A DNA stretch of 64,000 nt from UBA952 sp044361535 (GTDB lineage Bacteria > Bacteroidota > Bacteroidia > Flavobacteriales_D > Crocinitomicaceae), in the NCBI GenBank assembly GCA_044361535.1, contig JBIKIQ010000017.1, positions 1 through 64,000 on the forward strand. Reading direction: 5' to 3'. The stretch's first letter is position 1, and each line of letters opens with the position of its first letter. Positions 25,552 through 34,400 of this stretch are shown piece after piece. Made by a program: the position numbers and the translations under genes. Under the pieces are notes generated by a model that ran no database searches, was not told where the DNA came from, and saw nothing but the letters and a program-made list of their open reading frames with translations.

Positions 25552-27240
25552 ATGAAATATTTAGTTACGATCCTTCCATTTGTTTTTTTACTTATTCCTT
25601 CGATTGCATTTAATCAAAAATCAATCAACAGTTGGTCTATTGATGCATGTTTTGGCGGTACTAATCCTGTTAAACCATATACGCCAGGTTATTGGTCAAA
25701 TACTGTTTCCTTTTTTCATACTTCCGGTGGAGTGCGTTACATGTTCAATAATAAATTCGGAATTAAACTTGACGGCGGTTATGATAGAGTAACCAATGAT
25801 GTTGTCGGTGTTAATGGAAACAGTCTTCCTTTTAAATCGCACTATTACAGAACATCTATTCAAGGTGTTTTAGATATTGGTAGGATATTTACTTTTGAAA
25901 ATTTTTCTGAAAAAACGAGTTTGTTGTTTCATTTTGGAGGTGGGGCGTCTCTTCTAACAAGCAAAGTAGCATCTGAAAATGATAGAATGGTAAATTTCTT
26001 ATTTGGATTTACACCTCAATATAAAATTTCGAAAAGATTAGCCATTAATGTAGATGCTTCATTTATTTGGCACATCTATCAAAAATATACTTTTGATATG
26101 CATTCTACGGTTGCCAAAAGAGGTTTTGATGGCTTTATTGCAAATGCCACAGTAGGAGTTAATTATTATCTTGGTAAGAATCCGGAACATTATGATTGGA
26201 GTTACTCACCTTGTTATCCGGATATGAGATACTTAGAAGATGAAAATAATAAGTTGAAACTTGAAAAAGAAGAATTAGCCAAAAAGCTTGGTGATGATGA
26301 TAATGATGGGGTAATAAATTATCTGGATGAAGAAGACAATACTGAAATTGGTGCCTTAGTTGACATCAAAGGCAGAAATCTAAAAAATATTGATACAGAT
26401 GGCGATGGAATTTTTGACTTCTATGATGAATGTCCTAATGAAAAAGGGGATCAAGTGAATAATGGTTGTCCTGAAAAGGCAATTAATAATGTTGCCAATA
26501 ATCAGAATAACAATAACGCAAACAATAATTCAAATAATCCAAACAACAATAACAACTCTTCGAATCAGAATAACAACAATGCCAATAATAATTCGAATAA
26601 TCCAAACAACAATAACAACTCTTCGAATCAGAATAACAACAATGCCAATAATAATTCGAATAATCCAAACAATAATAACAACTCTTCGAATCAGAATAAC
26701 AACAATGCCAATAATAATTCGAATAATCCAAACAACAATAACAACTCCGCGAATCAGAATAATAACAGCGCCAATAACAACTCGAATAATCCAAACAATA
26801 ATAATAACTCTTCAAATCAGAATAACAACAACGCCAATAATAACTCGAATAATCCAAATTCATCAGTTCCTGAGTATACGAATTATGTTAATGCAATCGC
26901 TGGAATGACAAGTGTTACCGATCTTCATTTTAGTCAATGGCAAAGTACCTTCTTGCCACAAGAAAATGCCTTGGTATCAGAGGTTGTATCCATGATAAAA
27001 AATAATCCGTCAAAGAAAATTGTAATTGTTGGTCATGCTGATAACGGTGGGGAATTTAGTAAAAAGATGGACATTTCAAAGAAGCGTGCAGAATCGGTTA
27101 AAAAATTTCTCGTTAATTCGGGAATTAGTCCAGATAAAATTGAAATCCAGTATGTTGGTGATTTAGAACCAAAATTTTTAAACACAACGACGAGTGGTAA
27201 ATTTTTAAATAGAAGGGCTGAAATATTTATTGAAAAGTAA
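25552..27240 (+). CDS. OmpA-family outer-membrane protein with Asn-rich repeat
   Basis: The 562-residue product has a signal peptide and an N-terminal outer-membrane beta-barrel (about 25-215). A short coiled coil and two thrombospondin type 3 calcium-binding repeats follow (DDDNDGVINYLDEEDNTE and DTDGDGIFDFYDECPNE). Next comes an Asn-rich linker of five 21-residue repeats plus a partial sixth. A C-terminal OmpA peptidoglycan-binding domain (about 450-562; DISKKRAESVKKFL, LNRRAEIFI) closes the protein. The layout is that of a protein tethering the outer membrane to the wall. The linker is unusually low in complexity and may vary in length between strains. Confidence 0.92.
   Translation: MKYLVTILPFVFLLIPSIAFNQKSINSWSIDACFGGTNPVKPYTPGYWSNTVSFFHTSGGVRYMFNNKFGIKLDGGYDRVTNDVVGVNGNSLPFKSHYYRTSIQGVLDIGRIFTFENFSEKTSLLFHFGGGASLLTSKVASENDRMVNFLFGFTPQYKISKRLAINVDASFIWHIYQKYTFDMHSTVAKRGFDGFIANATVGVNYYLGKNPEHYDWSYSPCYPDMRYLEDENNKLKLEKEELAKKLGDDDNDGVINYLDEEDNTEIGALVDIKGRNLKNIDTDGDGIFDFYDECPNEKGDQVNNGCPEKAINNVANNQNNNNANNNSNNPNNNNNSSNQNNNNANNNSNNPNNNNNSSNQNNNNANNNSNNPNNNNNSSNQNNNNANNNSNNPNNNNNSANQNNNSANNNSNNPNNNNNSSNQNNNNANNNSNNPNSSVPEYTNYVNAIAGMTSVTDLHFSQWQSTFLPQENALVSEVVSMIKNNPSKKIVIVGHADNGGEFSKKMDISKKRAESVKKFLVNSGISPDKIEIQYVGDLEPKFLNTTTSGKFLNRRAEIFIEK
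26500..26859 (+). repeat. 63-bp tandem repeat inside the OmpA-family gene
   Basis: Five full 63-bp units and one 45-bp partial unit start at 26500, 26563, 26626, 26689, 26752 and 26815. Each full unit codes 21 residues, mainly Asn, with one Gln, Ala, Pro and a Ser-Ser end. Units 2 and 3 are almost identical in DNA, while units 4-6 have drifted at synonymous positions plus a few Ser/Ala/Asn changes. The period is a multiple of three, so slippage would change linker length and not the frame. Confidence 0.95.
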
Positions 27241-27249
27241 ATTAGAGTG

Positions 27250-28293
27250 ATGACTGATTTTAATCCAAATGATGTAGGTATTGCAAACGGGAATTTATTT
27301 GGTTTCCCAGTTTCTGAAAATGAAGCAGACATAATTATTATTCCAGTACCTTGGGATGTAACAGCTTCTTACGGTAAAGGGACAAGTTTGGGACCAAAGG
27401 CCATATTAGATGCATCAACACAATTAGATTTTTATCATCCTAAATTAGCTAAGGCATATAGCACCAAGGTATTCATGACTCCAATTTCAGAAGATTGGTT
27501 GGCTATAAATGAAAAGTTATCAATTGGTTCTTTGGAGTATATTCAACATTTAGAAACTGGATCAGACGATCATTCTGAATTTTCATCTTTTCTTTCGGAA
27601 GTTGATGTTGCTCATAAAGCGTTAACTTCTAATTTAAAGGACCGCTGTGAAATACTTTTAAATAATAATAAAATTGTTGGAGTTTTAGGAGGAGAGCATT
27701 CGACACCACTAGGATTGATACAAGCATTAAACAATAAGTATTCTGAATTTGGAATTTTACAAATTGATGCGCACGCTGATTTACGCGAGTCTTATGAGAA
27801 TTTTAGTCAGTCTCATGCGAGTATCATGTACAATGTTTTACAAACATGTTCCAATCTTTCTAAATTAGTTCAAGTAGGAATTAGAGATATTGCACAATGT
27901 GAAGTGGATTTAATTGAAGCATCGCAAGGCAGAGTGGAAACCTTTTTTGATTGGGAGTTAAAAGAAAAGCAGTTTAGTGGTCAAACATGGGCATCTCAAG
28001 TGGATGAAATAATTAGTAAAGTACCTGAAAATGTTTACATTAGTTTTGACATTGATGGTTTGATTCCTTCACTTTGTCCAAATACGGGAACTCCTGTTCC
28101 GGGTGGTTTCACTTTAGAGGAAATTAACTTTCTTTTCTTTAAACTTGTTGACGCGGGTAAACGAATTATTGGATTTGATTTAAATGAAGTATCACCAGGA
28201 AATTCAGGAGATTGGGATGCGAATGTCGGTGCTAGAGCACTTTGGAATTTAATCTGTTCGGTTGAAAAATCTCGAAGACTAAATGAAAAATAA
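27250..28293 (+). CDS. Ureohydrolase (arginase/agmatinase family)
   Basis: The product is 347 residues from ATG 27250; a GTG one codon earlier is possible. It has the binuclear Mn site of ureohydrolases: GGEHSTPLG, DAHADLRESY and SFDIDGLIPSLCPNTGTPVPGG. The last motif carries Ile where most members have Asp before the Pro, but that position is not a metal ligand. It hydrolyses a guanidino or formimino substrate such as agmatine, arginine or formiminoglutamate, and sequence does not settle which. It is followed by an overlapping membrane protein gene (11 nt). Confidence 0.88.
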   Translation: MTDFNPNDVGIANGNLFGFPVSENEADIIIIPVPWDVTASYGKGTSLGPKAILDASTQLDFYHPKLAKAYSTKVFMTPISEDWLAINEKLSIGSLEYIQHLETGSDDHSEFSSFLSEVDVAHKALTSNLKDRCEILLNNNKIVGVLGGEHSTPLGLIQALNNKYSEFGILQIDAHADLRESYENFSQSHASIMYNVLQTCSNLSKLVQVGIRDIAQCEVDLIEASQGRVETFFDWELKEKQFSGQTWASQVDEIISKVPENVYISFDIDGLIPSLCPNTGTPVPGGFTLEEINFLFFKLVDAGKRIIGFDLNEVSPGNSGDWDANVGARALWNLICSVEKSRRLNEK

Positions 28294-28843
28294 GTTTCAT
28301 ATTCTCCCTAAATTTTTATTCGTAAAATCTTTTGTACTTTTTATCTTATTCTCCTATTTAGCGTATCGAAATCTGACTTTTAACTCTTTAGTTTTAATGG
28401 CTGTGTTTTCCAGCCTTTTTTTTCAACAAATAATTATTGTTTTATCTGAACTTAAAAATGGTATTCGCCTAGTTGTTTGGATATTGAGCTATTTTGTAAG
28501 TTTATCTTTTCTTATGAATATAGATAAGGAATGGTTCTTTTTAACTTGGAAATATCAACTGATAATTTTTCTTTTTATCCTTTTGAATTTGTTTAATCTT
28601 AGGTTCGTTTCGAAAAGAAATAAATTGCTTGTAATAGTCTCCTTTATTAATTCACTGGTGTTTTGTTTATTCCTAGGTTATACAGTTTATTCTAATTTTG
28701 ATGAACCATTTTACTTTAAAATAACTAAAGCACTAATGATCTATACCATTTTATTTAGTATTGTACTTTCTTTATCAAGACGGAAAAAAGGGCCGAAAGT
28801 AGTCGAAAGCAAAGATAAAAGTGAAGATAGTTCAGTAATTTAA
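28283..28843 (+). CDS. Uncharacterised membrane protein
   Basis: The family is not recognised. The 186-residue product has five to six hydrophobic segments between residues 10 and 165 and a charged cytosolic tail (SRRKKGPKVVESKDKSE). It starts inside the ureohydrolase gene (11-nt overlap), so it is probably co-translated with it. Its 3' end overlaps the convergent SRPBCC gene by 12 nt. No transport or enzyme motif can be seen. Confidence 0.65.
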   Translation: MKNKFHILPKFLFVKSFVLFILFSYLAYRNLTFNSLVLMAVFSSLFFQQIIIVLSELKNGIRLVVWILSYFVSLSFLMNIDKEWFFLTWKYQLIIFLFILLNLFNLRFVSKRNKLLVIVSFINSLVFCLFLGYTVYSNFDEPFYFKITKALMIYTILFSIVLSLSRRKKGPKVVESKDKSEDSSVI

Positions 28844-29233
28844 AAACTGTTCTTTCATTTGATTCGTCATATAATTAAAAAGGGCACTTAAAGGCTTTTC
28901 AACCAACATTTTTAAAAAAGCATTTACTTCACCATTAAATTCGATAAACCCCTTACATCCTTTATTGGTTGTAAAAGTATGAATGGTTAGTTTAAAAGGA
29001 AAAGGTGATTTCTCTCCTGACGTTAAGTAAAGTTTATTTTCATCTCTTCCAGATTGAATAAGTGAAATTATAATTCCTCCTTGAACTTTGAAAGAACAAC
29101 TATTTTCGTCAAATTTGAAATCTGAAATTTTATCTTGAGGAAGAAGTTTTTCAATATTTGACGAAATGGAAATAAATTCTAATACTTGATTAGTTGTAGC
29201 ATGAATTTCAACTTCTTGACTCAGAATTTGCAT
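28832..29233 (-). CDS. SRPBCC-fold protein
   Basis: The 133-residue product resembles START/SRPBCC helix-grip proteins (VEIHATTNQVLEFISISSNIEKLLP start, amphipathic C-terminal helix). These bind hydrophobic ligands, but the ligand is unknown here. It lies 7 nt downstream of pyrE in the same direction; a pyrE-SRPBCC pair is common in Flavobacteria. Its end overlaps the convergent membrane gene by 12 nt. Confidence 0.75.
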   Translation of the reverse strand: MQILSQEVEIHATTNQVLEFISISSNIEKLLPQDKISDFKFDENSCSFKVQGGIIISLIQSGRDENKLYLTSGEKSPFPFKLTIHTFTTNKGCKGFIEFNGEVNAFLKMLVEKPLSALFNYMTNQMKEQFLNY

Positions 29234-29240
29234 AGGTTAT

Positions 29241-29882
29241 TTATGGTTTCCAAGAATCTGGTTTTTCTCTCCATTTGTGCAGTGAAACTATATCATCTTC
29301 AGTAATATACTTTGTTTTCAATGCAGAGTCAACCAGGGTGTCATAATCAGATAAAGTGAGAACCGGGCATTCAGCATCTGCAAAATTTTTGATTGAAATT
29401 TCAAAACCATAGGTAAAAATGGCCACCAAACCTTTTATATCTAATCCTGCTTCACGCAACGATTGAATTGCCTTTATGCTGCTTCCACCTGTTGAAATTA
29501 AATCTTCAATAACTACAACTCGCTGACCTTTTTCAAAATATCCTTCAATGATATTTCCCATTCCATGATCCTTTGGTGAACTTCTAACATAAATAAAGGG
29601 CACTCCTAGTTCTTGTGCTACTAAAACACCTTGAGGCACACCACCTGTAGCAATTCCAGCTATAAGGTCAGGTTTTCCAAAATAGTCCAATATTGATTGG
29701 GCGTATGCCTGCCGAATGAATGTTCGAATATTTGGGAATGATAAGGTAATTCTATTATCACAGTATATCGGAGATTTCCAGCCAGACGCCCATGTGAAAG
29801 GATTTTTTGGCTGCAATTTCACTGCTTTGATTTGCAAAAGAAACTCAGCAATTTTTAAAGCTTTATCTTTGTGGTAGATCAT
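29241..29882 (-). CDS. pyrE: Orotate phosphoribosyltransferase
   Basis: It joins orotate to PRPP to make OMP in pyrimidine synthesis. The 213-residue product has the PRPP-binding loop VVVIEDLISTGGSS and the catalytic-loop region DHGMGNIIEGYFEKGQ. The ATG at 29882 is only 8 nt from the divergent start of the Nudix-Sua5 gene. A TACATTTG box (minus strand, 29895-29888) ends 5 nt before the pyrE ATG, inside the first codons of the other gene. Confidence 0.95.
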   Translation of the reverse strand: MIYHKDKALKIAEFLLQIKAVKLQPKNPFTWASGWKSPIYCDNRITLSFPNIRTFIRQAYAQSILDYFGKPDLIAGIATGGVPQGVLVAQELGVPFIYVRSSPKDHGMGNIIEGYFEKGQRVVVIEDLISTGGSSIKAIQSLREAGLDIKGLVAIFTYGFEISIKNFADAECPVLTLSDYDTLVDSALKTKYITEDDIVSLHKWREKPDSWKP

Positions 29883-29895
29883 GGTCGCAAATGTA
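29864..29895. promoter_or_regulatory. Overlapping divergent -7 boxes between pyrE and the Nudix-Sua5 gene
   Basis: On the plus strand TATCTTTG (29864-29871) lies inside the pyrE start and 19 nt before ATG 29891. On the minus strand TACATTTG (29895-29888) lies over the start of the opposite gene. With 8 nt between the start codons, each promoter must sit in the other gene's 5' end. No clear -33 TTG is seen for either. Confidence 0.4.
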
Positions 29896-31450
29896 CAAAG
29901 TTTTTATTGAAAATAGGGGAGTAAACTTCACAAATAAAGTGGAATTTACAAATGGTATACCTTTTATCGAATATAAGGGTGAAATTTTGCTTGTAGAAGA
30001 AATACTACCGAGGTTAAAACAATTTGATGAATCACAGGAAATCATTGTTTTAACAAATGATTCAATTTTCAACTTCACTCGTTTTTTTTCAGAATTCATC
30101 TTCGTTGAGGCAGCAGGTGGTATTGTTGAATTTGAAGGTGAATTTTTATTCATCAAAAGAAATGGCTTTTGGGACATACCCAAGGGGAAGTTAGAATCAA
30201 AGGAAACTTTTGAATTTGCGGCAGAACGAGAGATTGAAGAGGAATGCGGAATAAAAAAACTTCATTTACAAGAATTAATTTGTTCAACTTTTCACACTTA
30301 TTTTTTTAAAGGGAAGTGGCATTTAAAAAAAACAAATTGGTATCATTTTCAAATAAGACAATATCAAGATACCACTTGCCAAGTGGAGGAGGGAATTACC
30401 GAGTCAATTTGGATTTCAAAAATGGAATTTGATCTTATTCACAAAAATACATTTTCGTCGATAAAGTTTGTGGTTAATGAATTTAGTCGCTTATTGGTTA
30501 ATAACATAACTGTGGAACAAGCAATTGAATTATTGAAAGAGGACAAAGTGGTTGCAATACCAACAGAAACTGTTTATGGATTAGCAGCAAATGCTTTTTC
30601 TGAACTAGCTGTGAGTAAGCTTTTTTCTTTAAAAAATAGACCTCAAACAAATCCTCTAATTGTTCATTGTGGTTCCATTGAACAGGTTTTAAGTTTGACA
30701 AGCAATTTTCCAGAAAAGGCACTTTTATTAGCACAAAGATTTTGGCCTGGACCTTTAACACTTTTACTGCCAAAAAACCACATTATTCCCTCAAACATAA
30801 CAGCTGGTAGCAACAGAGTAGGGGTGCGAATTCCAAACCACCCGCTTACTTTAAAATTACTAAGTAAATTGAATTTCCCACTTGCCGCACCCAGTGCCAA
30901 TAAATACGGTTCAATCAGCCCTACATGTGCCGATCACGTCCGTTTACAGTTTGGTGATGAACTTCCATTGATAATAGATGGTGGGGCTTGCCAAGTCGGG
31001 ATTGAGTCCACAATTATTGGTTTTGAAGACGGAAAAACTATAGTTTATCGTTTGGGTCAAATAACAATTGAAGAAATAATGGAGGTTTGTGGTAAGGATG
31101 TATATATAAAAAATGAGGCAGGAGAATTAATTGTCGCGCCGGGTATGGTGAAACATCATTATGCACCTAAAACCAATTTGTTACTTGTTACTGAAAATTC
31201 TGAAATCCAACGAACTTCCAAAACAGGTGTAATTCTTTTTAACGAACATAAAATGGAAGGCATTCCTGATGATAACCAGGTGTTTTTATCTGAAAGCCAA
31301 AATTTTGAAGAGGCATCTAGAAATTTATACAGTACATTTTATGAACTTGATCAGATGCAATTGGATCGTATTTACATCAAGTTACTTCCAGATATTGGCA
31401 TTGGGAAAAGCTTGAATGATAGAATTAGAAGAGCGGCGATGAAGGAATAA
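29891..31450 (+). CDS. Nudix hydrolase fused to Sua5/TsaC threonylcarbamoyl-AMP synthase
   Basis: The 519-residue protein joins two enzymes. Residues 1-205 form a Nudix protein of a type that stands alone next to pyrE in other Flavobacteria. Its Nudix box (99-121: G, then E105, R113-E114 and E117-E118 at the canonical spacing) is complete. Residues 206-519 form a full Sua5. The TsaC domain carries IPTETVYGLAA, K248-x-R250 and APSANKYG for ATP, bicarbonate and threonine binding. The interdomain linker is PGMVKHHYAPKT, and a Sua5 domain follows to the C terminus. Sua5 makes threonylcarbamoyl-AMP, which TsaD transfers to tRNA (t6A). tsaD lies 4.6 kb away beyond tamB. The junction is one clean frame with no linker. 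The Nudix substrate is unknown. Confidence 0.9.
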   Translation: MYKVFIENRGVNFTNKVEFTNGIPFIEYKGEILLVEEILPRLKQFDESQEIIVLTNDSIFNFTRFFSEFIFVEAAGGIVEFEGEFLFIKRNGFWDIPKGKLESKETFEFAAEREIEEECGIKKLHLQELICSTFHTYFFKGKWHLKKTNWYHFQIRQYQDTTCQVEEGITESIWISKMEFDLIHKNTFSSIKFVVNEFSRLLVNNITVEQAIELLKEDKVVAIPTETVYGLAANAFSELAVSKLFSLKNRPQTNPLIVHCGSIEQVLSLTSNFPEKALLLAQRFWPGPLTLLLPKNHIIPSNITAGSNRVGVRIPNHPLTLKLLSKLNFPLAAPSANKYGSISPTCADHVRLQFGDELPLIIDGGACQVGIESTIIGFEDGKTIVYRLGQITIEEIMEVCGKDVYIKNEAGELIVAPGMVKHHYAPKTNLLLVTENSEIQRTSKTGVILFNEHKMEGIPDDNQVFLSESQNFEEASRNLYSTFYELDQMQLDRIYIKLLPDIGIGKSLNDRIRRAAMKE

Positions 31451-31457
31451 AACCTTC

Positions 31458-34400
31458 CTAGTTTTTAATTTTCGTTGGTGTTATTAATTTTTCTGTTTTG
31501 ATGTTTTTTTTCTTCATGGCATCGTCTACTCGAATCTGACGTTTTTTACGTTTGATTTTTACTTTCTTATTCCTTTTTGGTCTGAAAATATCTAAAAATG
31601 ATTGGATCAACTGAAAGTCATCAAGGCCATTAAATTCTTCTTGATAATTTAAACCAGCTCCTTGGGTAAATAAACCAGCGGATTGATTTACGGTATTTCT
31701 GTTTGATTCATTGAATGCGTTTACCCGAAAAGTACCTTTTTCATTAATTAAATATTCTATTCTAACATCACCAATTAACGTGTTTTTGCTTGTTGTGGAG
31801 GCGGTAGAAGATTCTGTTGTTCCGTCCGATTGTTCTGCTCCAGTTTCTACACCAACTGAGGTAGTAATTATTAGACGTTCTTCAAAAAATCTTTTCTCAA
31901 CATTTAATTCAATTTCTTTGGAAATATTCATTTTCAATTTAAATTCTTCAGATGCTTTAGACAAAAGATCATTGATTTGTGCCTCCGCTAAATCTAAGGC
32001 GGCAGATCCACTTGCTGAAATATTTCCTTTTAATGGCTGAAACCTGTTGAATACGAGTAACGAGAAAAATTGTCGATTAATTTCACTTTTATCATCAAGT
32101 ACCCTGCCTAATAATGCCTTTCCAGTTTCCGGAATGTTGGGGTCTGATTTTAAATTAAACGTAATCTCTGGTTTCAATAGTTGGCCATTTAAAAGTAATT
32201 CACAATTTACCGGCTGATTTGCTAAAGTTGTTTCTTCCAATTCAGGGGCAAGTGCACCATAATCTGACCTTGTATTGAATGAGGTAATAATATTAATTGT
32301 TGCATCTTCTATGTTATCCGTCCATTCTATAAAACTGCCGGATTCTATATTAAACTCTTTTTTAATCTGGCCCATAGCAAAATTGTATTTGCTACCATTG
32401 TCTATATTGTATTTTCCAGCCATTTTAATATCATTGTCCTTGTCATCAATTTTCATATTGACTTTTCCATTTCCAAAACAGACAATTTTATCTTGAGTTT
32501 GATCGTTAAATACAACATTCAGTTCTGTTTCAGGTGTAACCTCAAAATTCAAGTCTAAGTTAACTCCTGAAAGGTCAATTTTCTTAACAGTATCAACGTT
32601 TGCATTCGATTTTGTAAAGGTTATGAAATCATCATCTTCTTCAATTTCAGATACACCGTATAACGGCAATACTAATTTGCTTCCCTTACTCGTTTTAATA
32701 TCAACAAAAATATCCAATTGATTTTCATTTCCCGAAATATTACAATTTCCTGTTCCATATACTTTCCCGTAGTAATAATCTCCGTCTTTATAATTTGTAT
32801 TTAATACAAGAAATCGTCTTGATGGATTGAGGCTTTCTAAAAGATCTAATGAAATATCATAATCCCATTTCCCTAGGAAATTGTTGAGACCAAAATTTAG
32901 TAATGCTCTATTGTTCTCCTCATCCAATACTTCAATTTTATCACCATAGATATCATTGTCTTTAATGTTAAACTTTCCATTAATAGCAAGGGTTGTTCCT
33001 AAAAGTTCAATTTTTGCCTTGGCTCTTTTAATGTAAAGATCATTACTAAGGAAAATTGGTTTTTTAGGAGTGCCGTTTATTTTTAATGTACCCGAGATGG
33101 CGCCTCTAATATTACTTATTACATCTTTGTCAACATAGGCATTTGCAAACGAAATATCAAAATCTCGAAAGTTTAACAAGAAATCTAAATTATCTTTAGC
33201 TCTTGAAAAGTAGTACTTTCCTCGGTATTCAAAATTGGTTTTTCCTTTGTTTTTAATATTACCTTCTAAATTTAAATGGTCTTTTGAAGGATCCCAATCA
33301 AGCTCTACTCGAACATCACCAACCTCTTGTTTTTGAAGCTTGAATTCAAGAATATCTAATTTGCTACTTACGATTGTACTTTTGAATGGATCAGAAATTT
33401 TTCCTTTCCCATTCAATTTTCCATTTAATCCTTGTTTAAGCCCTAATAATTTATCTAACTCAGCTAAATCAATATTTTCAAGATTGAAGGCTAGCGAGTC
33501 ACTACTTGTTTGTGATAAACTACCATTTAAACCAATTTTTTGAGATTCATTGGTAAGAAGGAAGTTTTCAAATAAAATGGATTTGGGATTGTACGAAATA
33601 TAGGCTGATTCATTTATATGCCAAATTTGACTGTTTATAGAAAAATCCGACTCATTTAAGTTAATTTCAAAGTTTTCAGCATCTTTAATTGTTGTTAGCC
33701 AGGACAAGTTTGAGTTTATATTATCCGTTGTTTTCCATGAAATTGTTGAAGTAAGAAGATCTTTTCGAGCACTTTGATTAGATGTTGTAAAATTAATCGT
33801 ATTAAATTTAACCTTTTTACCATAGGATGCATTTAACATATCAACATTAATATTCAAATTGTCCTTATCTATTGTTTGATTGACAGTAATAGTTCCAATT
33901 TTTATGTCATCAAAAGAAATCCCGTTAAGAGAAACAAAATTTAAGTTGAAATAATCGTTAACTGCATCATAACTTCCATTGATATTGGTGCCATCAGATA
34001 TTTTGAAATTTTTAATGTTTGGAAAAAATCGACCAATCAACGAATTTGTTTCATTGATTGTTAGGACATATGTAAAATGGTTTTTCTTCAAAACCTTCTT
34101 TTTAGGAAAACGACTTGTTAAAAAAGGGAATGCATCTGTTAACTGATTTGTGAATTCATCACCAATGCTTTTTAGATCAAATTTTCCTTTAACCTCGAGA
34201 TCAAAGAAATTTGAAGCATCAATTTTAAATACATCTTCTTCCTTGCTACGAGCAATACTTAATACAATGCTATCGATGTCTATTTCTTCTTGACCTTCCT
34301 TAAAAACAAAACCGGTAAATACAACTCTACCACTCATTGTTGAGGGGTCTAAACCTTTGATATCCACATTTATGTTTGATTTAAGTTTAGAAGCTTTCTT

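Noticed and set aside
26500..26859. Tandem units as a possible CRISPR array
   Set aside because: The units are directly adjacent without unique spacers and encode protein in frame.
26462..26908. Long open frames in other frames and on the opposite strand across the OmpA repeat
   Set aside because: They arise from the repeated AAT/AAC codons lacking stops in shifted frames; the products are low-complexity Ile/Thr or Tyr/Cys runs with no family match.
27250..28293. Inactive ureohydrolase because of DIDGLIP in place of DIDGLDP
   Set aside because: The changed residue is not a metal ligand and all His/Asp ligands in the three motifs are kept.
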